Of a stretch of DNA of 64,000 nt, positions 21,677 to 31,873 are shown in pieces (within the stretch, counting starts at the first letter, position 1; each line of letters begins with the position of its first letter). This stretch comes from Micractinium sp. NFX-FRZ (taxonomy: Eukaryota; Chlorophyta; Trebouxiophyceae; Chlorellales; Chlorellaceae), in the NCBI GenBank assembly GCA_029339195.1, contig JAPTJF010000371.1, forward strand, positions 1-64,000, given 5' to 3'. A model generated the notes under the pieces. It saw nothing but the letters and a program-made list of their open reading frames with translations. It searched no databases and was not told where the DNA came from. Position numbers and translations under genes: made by a program.

Positions 21677-24600
21677 CCATACTTTGCCCACCCGCCATTG
21701 TTCAAGGCAACACTGGACCACCGCCTGGTTGCTTCCCTGCAGGCATGCCCCAGACTCCCGTGCAGGTGCGGCTTGACGGCGAGCTCATGAAGTTCAGGTG
21801 AGGGAAATGTGCTTGCCCCAAATATGCATGTCCCTGTTGCGGGCTTGGGCTGGGTTGCGCAGTTGGGATGGAGAGCGCTTGGTTCTCAGGTGAGGGAAAC
21901 CAGTGTATGTGCCTCTTCAGTTGGGACGGAGGTGGCCGGGATTTAGATGGGATGGGGTAAGGGTGGAGTTGGCGCAGTTGGGACGGCGAGCTCATGAAGT
22001 TCAGGTGAGGGAAATGTGCTTGCCCCAAATATGCATGTCCCTGTTGCGGGCTTGGGCTGGGTTGCGCAGCTGGGATGGAGAGCGCTTGGTTCTCAGGTGA
22101 GGAAACGTGTGGCCTCTTCCGGGCTTGGGCTGGGTTGCGCAGTTGGGAAGGAGCGCTTGCAAGGACCAGTGCACCAAACAATTTGAGCTTTCCCCCCATC
22201 ACTAATGATCAGCGGCCATGTGTGTTGCCACCACAGCATGCTTGCATCGGCATGCTAACCCAGCTTATCACGTGCCTCCTGCCTCTCACGTGTCCTGCAG
22301 GCTGGAGGGGTGGCAGACGGCGCGCGGCTTTGTCTACTTGGTGCGCCCCATTGAGGCCTCCATGCAGTTCACCCCCGCCCTCAGCCGCTACCTGCTCACC
22401 CTGGCACATCCCGCACTGGGGGGTGCGGTGGGAATGAAGGGTAGCACCGTGGTGCAGGCGCGCCTGACGCCGCACGGCGGGCTGCTGCCGGCCAAGCAGG
22501 CAAGCAGGGGGTGCCGCTGGGCGGCGGGGGGCGTGCCAGCCCCTGCTGTGTGGGGGAAGGCGCGCGGCCCTGAGATGTCAGCCATGTGCTCCCCTAGCCT
22601 GCCTGCTCCGCCCTGCTGTGCCTGCTGTGCTCCTCCCGCTGTTACAATGGCGCAGGCCCCGGCACATTCATCTCGACTGCTTCTCTCCACACATCTGCAG
22701 CCTTTCGGAAGCAAACCTCGCGCATTCTGGTCGAGTTTTCCGTTTCCCAGTGGCGCCCTGTCTGTTGTACAGATTGCGCTTGCCAGCTCGCACCGCCTTG
22801 CCTGACGAACACAACTGCCACCCCCCGTCCTTGTTATCGGGATTCGCAGGCCACGCTGCGTGTGGAGCCGCTCTCAGTGGAGATGGCGGAATCGCCGGTG
22901 CTGCGCCAGACGGTGGGGGTGCTTGGCGAGGCGGTGAGGTGAGCGGGGGCGGCAGGTGGGCGGAGGGCAGAGGGAGGTAAGGAGGGCAGAGGGAGGTAAG
23001 GAGGGCAGAGGGAGGTAAGGAGGGCACTCAAGGAAGGGTTGGCGGGACACGGAGTCAAGGAGGGGCATTGTTGGAGGGTGCGGAGGGCAGGGAGTCAAGG
23101 AGGGGCCTTAATTGTTGGAGGGTGCGGAGGGCAGGGAGTCAAGGAGGGGCCTTAATTGTTGGAGGGTGCGGAGGCCTGGGAAGAAAGCAGCGTTGTTAGA
23201 GGGGCGGCCATGCAGGGAGTATATGGCTCCCACCTCCCACCCCTTCTGCCCCCTTGCCCACCTCCCGCCCAACCCCACATGCTGGCACTCCCTGCAGCAA
23301 GCTGCGCGTGGGCGGCAGCGTGCGTGCTGAGCTGTCGCCCATCCAGGCAACCCTGGGCGTCGACGGCCAGCTGCGGGCGGAGCGGCTGGACATACGCGTG
23401 CAGACAGGTGGGGTGTGAGCACCATTTGTGTTGTGGGAAACGCCAGCGAGCGAAGCAGCGAGTTGGGTGGGGTGGCAGGGAGCTCACCTCCTCTGCCTGC
23501 CTCCCCTTTAGCCCGCTCACCTGCCTACCTCCCTGCCCTCCTGCCACCCTGGGCGCCTGAAAGAAGGGGCTGCACGCTGTCAGGTGGGGCGCCGCCAACC
23601 CGCTCAGCCTCCCTGCTTCCCGTGCCGATCAAGCATGCTCCCCTGCACACCCAACCCGCCCCCCTCCCCCCCGCAGGCCTGGGCCCCTGGAAGAAGGGGC
23701 TGCACCTGGTCAGCTGGGGCGCCGCCAACCTGCAGCCGCCGCAGTCGCTGGACGCAACGCTTTGCGTGCCAGGTGCGTGCCTTGTTTTGTTTGATGGTCA
23801 GTGAGGTGTTTGATGGTCAGTGAGGTGTTTGATGGTCAGTGAGGTGTTTGATGGTCAGTGAGATCTGGGGAATGGGGGGAGGGAGGGGGAAGGGGGTTCT
23901 GCGGCATGCAGCCCTAGTGCACAGCCTTGGTGGATCACGGAGTCGGCTCATCTGCAATCTGTGTGCCTTCCCTGTGGCGCAGGCGCTGCTCTCAAGGGGG
24001 GGTAGGCCTGCCGGAGCTGCATGCCCACCCTTCCCAAACCTGCACCGCACACCCCACCTGCAACAGAAGCACTCACCTGTTTCTTACACTGTGTGCCTTC
24101 CCTGTGGCGCAGGCGATGCTTCTCAAGGGGCGCGGCCTGCCGGAGCTGCATGCCCACCCTTCCCAGACCTGCACCGCACACCCCACCTGCAAAATACACA
24201 CTCATCTGTTTCTTGCACTGTGCGTCTCCTGTTGTGCAGGCGATGCTCTCAAGGGGCTAGGCCTGCCGGAGCTGCCGGACGGTGCGGGCCTGCCGCTGCA
24301 CATCAGCGGCACGCCCACCGCTCCCAAGGTTGAGATTGGCAGGTGGGTGGGTGGGATGGGTGGGCAGCCAGCGATGTGGTTTGAGACTGGCAGGTGGAGG
24401 GGCGGGCCGGACAACTGCAATGTTAGGTGCACGGCTGGTGGGGGAGGGTTGGTTCAGGCACTGTGGCTGGCTGGCTGGCTGGCTGGCTGGAAGCATTATT
24501 GCCCACAAGGATGGTCCCCCCGCCCTCTGTGCGAACGCTCGCACAAGACCCCTCCTCTCCTGCTGCCACCGTCCCTTGCAGGGCGAGCCGCGAGCTGGCC

Positions 24601-24735
24601 CTGCTGGTTGCCACCCAGCAGGCCTCCTCGCTGGTCAAGTCAAAGGGCGGGCCGCAGTGGCTGGCAGACAAGATTGAGGGCATTGCTGGGGGCACCCAGG
24701 CCCGCGGCGTGCAGATGCCGCCACCCCTGGAGTGA
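18341..24735 (+). CDS. AsmA/TamB-like protein, putatively plastid-targeted, with one N-terminal membrane segment
   Basis: Eleven exons (18341-19235, 19563-20534, 20774-20843, 21190-21437, 21743-21797, 22301-22499, 22850-22938, 23298-23407, 23677-23772, 24240-24342, 24582-24735) join in phase to 996 aa. The N-terminus is basic and Ser/Ala-rich like a transit peptide, then Gly-rich and acidic, then a membrane segment at about 114-136 (WMAIGATVTAALVAALPSAL). What follows resembles the start of bacterial AsmA-family proteins: SIQLDRLDASWQRPLALHG, then VERISVAQSLWQLLTG, then VVIGKPRIDCTL. The C-terminal half has repeating short beta strands (RVGGSVRAELSPIQATLGVD; HISGTPTAPKVEIG). AsmA/TamB proteins are thought to move lipids between membranes; function here is inference. 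A disordered insert carries EEAPTLAQAA twice (around residues 412 and 514), each after an acidic Asp/Ser run. Intron 6 has a GC donor. Confidence 0.65.
21642..21678 (+). repeat. CCTG tetranucleotide repeat
   Basis: About nine CCTG units in intron 4 of the AsmA-like gene, just before exon 5. Confidence 0.9.
21772..22104 (+). repeat. ~210-bp tandem duplication across the exon 5 donor of the AsmA-like gene
   Basis: The end of exon 5 plus its donor and following intron (GACGGCGAGCTCATGAAGTT, CAGGTGAGGGAAATG, onward) at 21777-21894 is repeated nearly exactly from about 21984, including GCTCATGAAGTTCAGGTGAG. Both donors look intact. A shorter third echo (GGGCTTGGGCTGGGTTGCGC) follows at about 22119. 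Confidence 0.85.
23548..23602 (+). repeat. Decayed copy of AsmA-like exon 9
   Basis: Intronic CCTGGGCGCCTGAAAGAAGG, GGCTGCACGC, TGTCAGGTGGGGCGCCGCC parallels exon 9 CCTGGGCCCCTGGAAGAAGG, GGCTGCACCT, GGTCAGCTGGGGCGCCGCC at 23679-23728. It carries a TGA and has no usable acceptor. Confidence 0.85.
23961..24270 (+). repeat. Three-step ~130-bp array leading into AsmA-like exon 10
   Basis: Units begin with GTGTGCCTTCCCTGTGGCGC AGG at 23961 and 24091, and in diverged form at about 24220 where the true exon 10 starts. The two upstream copies contain GGCCTGCCGGAGCTGCATGC where exon 10 has GGCCTGCCGGAGCTGCCGGA, preceded by CAGGCG and TCAAGGGG as in the real exon. Confidence 0.85.
24462..24491 (+). 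repeat. TGGC tetranucleotide repeat
   Basis: About seven (TGGC) units in the last intron of the AsmA-like gene. Confidence 0.85.
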
Positions 24736-25088
24736 TGCGCATGCGCTGGGAGTGCGGCTCACAGCGTGCACAGTGATATAGGCTGGCTTGAAGGAAGCAC
24801 ACAGTTCCGGAGCCTGGCTGGTGGCGGTGGCGGCAGTATGCTGTGCTGCCCTGCTTGTTTGGCGCTGAACGCATTCCAGTGCACCATTGTGTTGTACAAT
24901 GATTGTTTTCTGTGCTGAAACAACGACCGAGGTTTGGGCTGGCACATCCCGGGTTCCAGACAGCTCTTGGCACGGTCACAAGCGCCGGCGCCGCCTGGGT
25001 GGCGCCTGGGTGGCGCAGCACAGCACAGCACATCCAGCATTCTGGCGCCGATGGCTTGCTCGGCACGACCATTAGCACTCCAGCAGCG
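24736..25088. other. Short intergenic region before the OEP24-like gene
   Basis: 353 bp holding the AsmA-like 3' UTR and the OEP24-like promoter. No clear polyadenylation pentamer or TATA box was found. Confidence 0.4.
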
Positions 25089-26930
25089 ATGGTGAAAGCT
25101 ACGCAAGCCGGCACAGAGATTTGCCTCAATGACCAGCGGTTCAGCAGCAAGGCCACCTTGAAGCTCACAGATGGCCTGAAGGTGTGGCGCTCACGCCTCG
25201 ATTGCGATCACTGTTGTCGTCTGTTCTCGGCCAGGCCCGGCAGCGCTCCCGACTCCTGCTCCTGCCTCTTCTCCGGCACAGCCCAATTGCCGCCACTCCC
25301 GCGGTCCGCGATGGCCATCTCGATTGAACGCGTGATGTGACGGTGGCGAGCGTTGCCTCTGCCGCATCCCATCTACCCCTCACACACTTGGCCTGCTGCT
25401 GTCGCCGCCGCCGCCGCTGCCTGCCTGGTGCCTCGCAGCTGCAGGCGTCAGTGACGCACAAGACGGGCAGCCCGCAGGGCTATGGCTTCACGCTGACTGG
25501 CAAGAAGTGGGAGGTGGCACATGACTTCCAGAAGAACGTGCGTGGTTGCTCTGCATGAAGCCTGAGCTGAGCCGGAGGGTGCACGCGGGTGCTGGCCCCG
25601 CCGCCGGCAGTTACGGCGCCCGGCCCCCTTTGCTGCTGGTGCTCCCCCGGCCAGCACCTACCGTCAGGCCCGTCGCGTGCGCTGATGTGGGTGCTGGCTG
25701 TCGCTGCCTGCAGGACACGCGGTTCAAATACAAGACCAAGGTGGCCAGCGCAGGCACTCTGACCATCAAGCAAGTGGTGCCCGGCGGCAAGTGGGCGCTC
25801 GTCCCCAACCCAGGTGGGCTTTGTGCCACTGAGCGTGACGCGTTGCCGTCTATGAAAGCGTGAAGCGTCACCTTGCTGCACGCCTCAGCCTCCCATCCAG
25901 CTGCTGCCTCTCAACACCTGCTGCCGCTGCGCGCAGCAAGTTCAATTCACTGCCAGTTGCCGCCGCTGTCGCCCCGCTGCCCCTGCAGCCTTTGAGCTGA
26001 GCCGGAGCGGTGACCTCGGGGAGGACAGCAGGCTGGTGGCAGGCTACGACTGCATGGAGTGAGCTGCTGCTGCCGCTCTGCTGCTGCTGCTGCTGCTGCT
26101 GCTGCTTGCTTTTCCTCCTCCTGCATACGCAGACACAATTGGGCGTGTGTGCAGAGGCCAGCAGGGCGGGCTACAACTGCTTGCAGTGGGAGTGAGAGGC
26201 TGCTGCTGGTCTGTCTTTTTAATCCTGCATCTGCTTCGGGAAGGGGGCGGAACATTACTGGTGTGAGTTGAGCGAGAGATGCTGCATGCAGTCAACAAGG
26301 CCAGTAATGTCCCTTGCTAACCCTGAAGTGCGGCATTGCTGCGATCAGGTGGGGGAGCAATGCTGGGCTGGTTGTGTGTTTCTGACCACTTTCCACTGTC
26401 CCTCACGCCCGGTAGGCGGGCAGGCACCCGCCCTGGATCAAGCCGTTCAGTTCCTCTCTTCCTGCAGCCAGCACTGACTGCTGCCTCCAAAGCTGCTTCA
26501 CTCCCGACTTCCTGTCGTTCTCTGCAGGCAGTTGGGCACCCTGGAGCAGACGCACACGGTGGGGGCGACAGGACGCGTGGCATCACGCCTGCCACACCCC
26601 CTTCCCACAAGCAAAGCAATATGAGTGCATCCACGCTGCCGCCACACCTGTGCAGGCGGGTGGGCACCCTGGAGCAGACAGTGTACAGTGGAGAGGACCG
26701 GCGGAACAAGGCCACGCTCAAGCTGTCCAGCAAGGCGGTGAGCGTGTTGTGCGTTGCATGTTGCCCTTTCGGCCGCATCATGCGCAGTGTGCCGTGCAGT
26801 GTCCAGCAAAGGCGCTCGAGCTGCCGAGCAAGGCCAGTGCTGCGACGTGGATGGGTGCTGCCGTGGGGGCGCAGCGCTCAGTGTGCAGTTGCCAGGCATG
26901 CCCATGCTGAAGACGTCCTGCAAGGCGACG

Positions 26931-26976
<46 letters not shown>

Positions 26977-28251
26977 GTAATGTCTGTTTGCCAAATCACT
27001 CAGCAATGCGCTGTTGCCGCTCGGTGTTGGCTGTTTGTGTGTTTGTGTGCACAGGCACTGTGTGTTGTGTGCACTGCGCGCCAGGCGGCTGCCCTGCTCT
27101 GGCGAACATGCTCATGCATGCCCATCAGGCGGCTGTGCTGCTGGCGTCTGCGCTCTGTGCCCCAAGCTTGCAGGGGGCTGTGTTTGCAGAAAGCATGCGC
27201 CACAAGGTGATGGCGGGCCCGCTGCTGCACCCTTAGCACCAATACACAACACTCAACCTTTCCCCTTTCTCTTACACTTCCCCCTCCCGGCAGGCCCCTG
27301 TGCTTGGCATGCTCCGCGAGGTGACGGCAGCTGCGCTGCTGCACTCCCGGCACCAACATCCCCTTCCCCCAAACTCCCCCCCCCCAGCAGGGCCCTGTGT
27401 TTGGCGTGCGCAGCAAGGTGAAGGCGGGGCCGCTGCTGCACTCTGCTGCCGCAGCCTACAGCCAGGCGGGCGGCTGGAAGCTGTCTGCCAAGAGCAAGTT
27501 TAGTGACGGCACCAAGGTCAAGACCAGCTATGCGGTGCAGAGCGAGACGCTGGTCGTGTCGGGTGAGTGCATTGGGGTTGAGATGCAACGACGAGGAGGG
27601 ACAAGGGGATGGATTTGGGATGGAGGTGAATGTTGCTTTGGAGGCCCTCCTCTCGCTTCCAGCGCAGCCAAAGCACACCTCCAAAAGCGAGCGTAGGTTG
27701 AGAGTGTGCCGCGCAAGCCCGCAGCGACCTGGTTGCACAGACAAGCCCTGCTTCATGCTGCTGTGGAGCCCCTCCTCCCCCTGCACCGTAGCCAAGCACA
27801 CCCCCAAGGGCGAGGGCAAGGAGGGCCCCAAGCCCACAGTCACCCTCAACATGACCATCCCTGTGCGGCAGCAGGCCGACCCGCGGGTGGGTGGGCGAGG
27901 TTGGGGCGAGGTACGGTGGGGTGATGCCAGGTGGCACGCAGCCCGCCGCCGGGTGGGGGGGATGCCGGCGTGGGGCAGTCTCTTCTGGTGTGTCTGGTGT
28001 GTAATTGGTGGAGGGGCGGCCATGCGAGGGCTACATCGCAAGCAGCAAACCTATTTATGTAAGCATGCGTTCTCATGGTGTGTGAGGGTGGCTTGACGCG
28101 CTGTGGCAAGCCTCGCGGGTCCTGGCACCAGCCGCCAACGCCCGCATGAGTGCGCCCTTGCCGCACCCTCTAGCAGCCACCCCTGTCTTTCTTTTGCCGC
28201 GCTGCCCTGCCCGCCACGCAGGTCACGCTTGGCCTGAAGTGGGACGTTTGA
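25089..28251 (+). CDS. OEP24: Chloroplast outer-envelope porin OEP24-like
   Basis: Exons 25089-25181, 25439-25537, 25714-25813, 25989-26058, 26656-26737, 27391-27562, 27792-27886 and 28222-28251 join in phase to 246 aa. OEP24 forms a beta-barrel channel in the chloroplast outer envelope that passes small charged metabolites. The order of features matches plant OEP24: MVKAT at the start, LQASVTHKTG (plant KLRASVTD...), FQKNDTRFKYKTKVASAGTL, a central LEQTVYSGEDRRNKATLKL, SQAGGWKLSAKSKFSDGTKV (plant YD..NTWDFAVSRR) and a terminal beta strand VTLGLKWDV ending at the stop. There is no cleavable transit peptide, as expected for this family. Length is close to plant OEP24 (about 213-220 aa). Introns 4, 5 and 6 contain decayed exon-edge copies. 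Acceptor of exon 6 is an AGCAG doublet, so one extra Gln is possible. Confidence 0.7.
26164..26200 (+). repeat. Decayed copy of OEP24-like exon 4 donor edge
   Basis: CGGGCTACAACTGCTTGCAG, TGGGAGTGAG echoes the true edge CAGGCTACGACTGCATGGA|GTGAG at 26040-26063. Confidence 0.7.
26522..26560 (+). repeat. Copy of OEP24-like exon 5 start, possibly an alternative exon
   Basis: CTGCAGGCAGTTGGGCACCC, TGGAGCAGACG repeats the real edge TGCAGGCGGGTGGGCACCCT, GGAGCAGACAG at 26651-26681. It keeps an acceptor, an open frame and a possible donor (ACACG|GTGGGG at 26557/26558). Its 31-nt length would move phase 2 to phase 0, as real exon 5 does, so it could replace but not accompany it. Confidence 0.65.
26932..26975 (+). 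repeat. CTG microsatellite in an intron
   Basis: About 14 perfect CTG units in intron 5 of the OEP24-like gene. Confidence 0.92.
27174..27348 (+). repeat. Two decayed copies of OEP24-like exon 6 start
   Basis: Segments at about 27174-27233 and 27289-27348 both align with the true exon start (27388-27445: GGGCCCTGTGTTTGGCGTGC, GCAGCAAGGTGAAGGC, GCTGCTGCACTC). Shared blocks include AAGGTGATGGCGGGCCCGCT and GCGAGGTGACGGCAGCTGCG. The first has a stop, and the acceptors differ. Confidence 0.8.
27656..27695 (+). repeat. Decayed copy of OEP24-like exon 7 start
   Basis: GCAGCCAAAGCACACCTCCA, AAAGCGAG parallels GTAGCCAAGCACACCCCCAA, GGGCGAG at 27788-27814. A one-base insertion breaks the frame. Confidence 0.8.
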
Positions 28252-28984
28252 GAAGCGTGTGGCGCTGCCACTTGTCTGCCTGCCTGCGTGGCGTGACGGG
28301 GCCGCGCTCCCGAGCCACACGCCGCGCTGTTGTTAGCACGAAGGGCGCCCGCCTTGAAGGCGCTGCACTTGAATGGAGCCGCCCCCCCATGGCTGCCCAG
28401 CTTATTTTTTGCCTTCGAGAGTTGGATGGATGTCCCTGTCTGCCCTGTTTTCCCTCCCCCCACCACACATTGTTGAACTGCACTTGCTTGCACATTTTCA
28501 TTTGCCCCCGGTGCCGGCGTTGCCGGGTGCGGCCCCGACCCCCGACCCACCAAGCTGCCCTGGCATGCCACCATATGCACAACGGTTTTATTGTGGGGTG
28601 TAAGTGGCAAACATGCAGGGCAGCCAGCAAGTACGGACGTGATAGTGGCGGTGGCGCACAGTTGCGTTAAGGAGTGGTGGGCGGTGGCGGGCGTCGTGTC
28701 GCCGTGGGGTTCTCAGGGTTCTTGGCGTGCCGCGCTCTCCCGCTGTGACATATCGGCTTCTTGCAACACTATCTTTGTGTTTGCAGCAAGAAATGAGCAC
28801 CCTGGAGAGGTGCCCTACAAATGCAGCGGCGGAAGAAGGCGCAGGCACGAGCAAGTGTCTCGCAGCTGTCAGTGCCAACTCTATTCTGTCGTTGCCTCCC
28901 GCCCCCTCTCCCCGTCCCACAACTCAAACTTACTGTTCCTGCCTGTACTCAGCCGGAGCTGCCTGCACTCGACAGCCCGACACT
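28252..28984. other. Intergenic: OEP24-like 3' region and histone H1 promoter
   Basis: No supported exon. A TGTAA at 28599 may end the OEP24-like transcript, leaving about 380 bp for the H1 promoter and 5' UTR. Confidence 0.45.
28599..28603 (+). terminator. Possible TGTAA polyadenylation signal for the OEP24-like gene
   Basis: TGTAA 348 bp after the stop codon, within a locally more AT-rich stretch (GGTTTTATTGTGGGGTGTAA). Confidence 0.4.
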
Positions 28985-31873
28985 ATGTCCGCCCCCAAGA
29001 CAGCCCCCGCGCACCCGCCCTATGCCACCATGATTGCTGATGCGATCAAGCAGCTGAAGGTGCGACTCGCCTGCTTGCGCGCAACAGGGAGGCCGGCAGC
29101 CCGCGCGCACGCTTGGGCACCCACTCCAAACTTGCCGTTCACACTTGCAGGAGCGGTCTGGGTCCAGTGTGCATGCGATCACGAAGGTTGTAGGTGAGTT
29201 GCGAAGTTTTGCGCAGAGCTACGACGCAAGTTTGGGCAGCGGGGAGGCCGGCAGCTCTGCGGCTCGCCGCCTCCCTTGCCACGGCACCCACCCACCAGCC
29301 CCTTTGCACTTGTGGCAGCTGTCTGGGGCCCAAGCAGCTGGGTGCCATGCCCCGGCAGCGCTGTAGGCGCCGCCTGTGCCGCCCCGCCCGCCGGCGACAT
29401 TGAGATCGCCGCGCCGTCTGACTGGAGTGCGCCCCTGCTCCTCCTGGGCTGCCCTGCCCTCGTCCGTGCAGGCGAGAAGTATGGAGACAAGCTGAAGAGC
29501 GGTGTGATGACCTGGGAGAAGCAGGCAAGTTGGCAGAAGTGTCGCCAGCACCCACGTGTGCCTCCCGCCGCCCGCCCTCGACCCGCTCCGCCCTCGCTGG
29601 CCTCCCTCTCACCCCCCTTTCACCTACCCTTGGCCCCTCCCGCAGGTCAGCAAGGCGCTCAAGAGCATGGCCGAGAAGGGGGACCTGGTGAAGGTCAAGA
29701 GCAGCTACAAGCTGGTGAGTTTGCACCTGCAGGCCTGCGCCACCGCTGCCGCCTAGGGGGCGCGCCGGCGGTGACCCCGGCGCCGTCCCGTCCCGGATGT
29801 GCGACGCTGCCCGTGCTGGTTGCCTGCTGCGCTGGCCTGCCAATCCTCCTGTTTCTCCTTCTGTGCCCAATGGGTGCTGGTCAGGAAGCTGTTGCGCAGC
29901 AACCTGCGGCTGCGGCGGCTCTTGGGAACGCGCACAGCCCCGCGCAAGGGCAGTGTGACCCCGGCGCTGCCGCGCCAGCGCCGCTGCCAGGCGGCCCTGC
30001 CCTCTTGCTTGGCCTGCCTGACCCTGCCAGCCAGCCTTCCCCACCCTCTGTGATGTCTGCGATCAAGGGTTTGGCTGGGCAGAGAGGCTGCAGCCGCCCC
30101 CAGCAACCACAGGGCTCTCCTGGCTCTGGTTTGGGTGGGCGGGGGCCGTCGCACCCCGCCGGCGCGCGCTGGCCCTGCCGCACCTGGGCACACGCCCCTC
30201 TCCCTTGGCCCCTCCCCACCCTCATACACCTTCTTCACAACTCGTACTTTCCCCTTTATCTGTTGCAGGGCGAGGCGCTCAAGAAGAAGAAGCCGGCGGC
30301 AAAGGTGGGGCGGCAAAGTGGCGTGGGGGGCAAGAGGACGCCAGCTGGCGTGCCAAAGGGGGCGCTTAGGGTTTGCCGATAGGCAGTGACTCCTGCTTGG
30401 TGCTCTCCCGTGCAGCTGCAGCACTCAGCGCCTTTTTTGTGCTGTTCCCAGTCTATCTTTGATGTTGCTGTTGATGCTGCTGCGTATGTCTCCAATCACC
30501 TGCCCGCAATCAAAGTTGGTTTCGCGCGCACGCCGCTTCTGCCCCTCCCGCCTTTGCGCGCTCGCCCCTGCGCCCTTCCCCCTCTGAAATTCTTGGCTCC
30601 CCCTCTTGGCTGCAGAAGCCCAAGGCGCCCAAGGCCAAGAAGGAGGAGGGAGAGAAGAAGGTGAAGACGGCGGCCAAGGTGGGTACAATCAAGTGGGTGG
30701 GGAAGAGGCACTCGACGTGCGCGGCGCAGCGCACAGTGGCAGGCGTGGCTGGGCCTGGGGACACTGGCATGTGCTTGGCAGGCAGCCATGGCACGTTCCT
30801 GTGTGTGGCGTGCACAGGATGTGCACTGCAGGGGCACACAGCAGCCACGCACGTCTGCAAGGCCCCGCCTGCGGACCCCGCTGCCTGTCTCCGCCTGTAT
30901 TTTTTATGAACCTCAACCCGCTGCCAATTTGGATCTTGTCCTGCAGAAGAAGACGCCCGCCAAGAAGAAGGAGACAGGGGAGAAGAAGGAGAAGAAGGCT
31001 GCATCGGCCAAGGTGTGCGGGCGGGCAGAGGGCACCCTGAGCAGCGCCATGGCACTCGGGGCGGGACGCGGGTGAACGGGCGTCCCCACCACACCCACCC
31101 ACCCGCCTCCTCCCCTCTTCCCGCCTCCTCCCCAGCCTTCCCGCCTGCAATCACATGTCAAGCCGCATCCCCCACCCCTACCCCGTCCCTTGCATCCGCA
31201 CTGCCCGCCCCCAACCGCCGCACCCTTCCCCCCTGCCCCTTTGCCTGTTCGCTGCTGCAGAAGCCCGCCGCCAAGAAGGAGGCCGGCGAGAAGAAGGTCA
31301 AGGCCGTCAAGGTGAGACAAACCATGCGGTGCTCTTGCTCTTCTTGGGGCACAGCAGCATGTGGTGGCGCCGCAGCGCGTGCTGGTGCCACATCCTTCCA
31401 CCCACCTCCACCGCCCAGCCCCACCCTCTTCTCCCACTGGCACCGCACCTTACTCGCAATATCCTGCTCCCCACTGCTGCCCGTCTCCTCCCCCTGGTCT
31501 ACCCTTTCTTTCCACCCATCCCAAGTCACCCACCCTGCCCTTTTTGCACCACCGCTCGCCCTCCCCGCAGAAGGCAAAGGCCACCCCCAAGAAGGCCTCG
31601 GCGGCCAAGCCCAAGGCCAAGACGGCCGTCAAGAAGACCACCGCGACGAAGAAGAAGGCTGCCCCCAAGGCCAAGGTGGGAGGGTAGGGAGAGGGCAATG
31701 CAAGCGGCCCTGCCTTCTGCAACCTCCGAGTCTCGTACCGTCCCGGTAACCATGAAGCTACACCGGGTTGAGTACCGCTTCTCGCGCACCCCAGCCTTTG
31801 AAAAGAACCTGTCCTCACCCCGCCCCTCTGCGTCGCCTCCCCTCCCGCCCCACAGGCCGCCAAGAAGGAGTGA
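28985..31873 (+). CDS. Linker histone H1
   Basis: Ten exons (28985-29059, 29151-29193, 29472-29524, 29646-29714, 30269-30304, 30616-30678, 30947-31012, 31261-31311, 31571-31675, 31856-31873) join in phase to 192 aa. Residues about 10-80 form the H15 winged-helix globular domain: HPPYATMIADAIKQLKERSG, SSVHAITKVVGEKYG, VSKALKSMAEKGDLVKVKSS, YKL. The C-terminal tail is Lys/Ala/Pro-rich (KKKKPAAK, KPKAPKAKKEEGEKK, KKATPKKAS-like units), the form that binds linker DNA and compacts chromatin. Exons 5-9 each encode one Lys-rich block, all phase 0 and all ending in AAG before GT. Intron 3 has a GC donor (CAG|GCAAGT). Ten coding exons is unusual for a histone. The gene is convergent with PA200. Confidence 0.92.

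Noticed and set aside
23548..23602. Additional AsmA-like exon
   Set aside because: It contains TGA and lacks a CAG acceptor; the true exon follows 125 bp later in correct phase.
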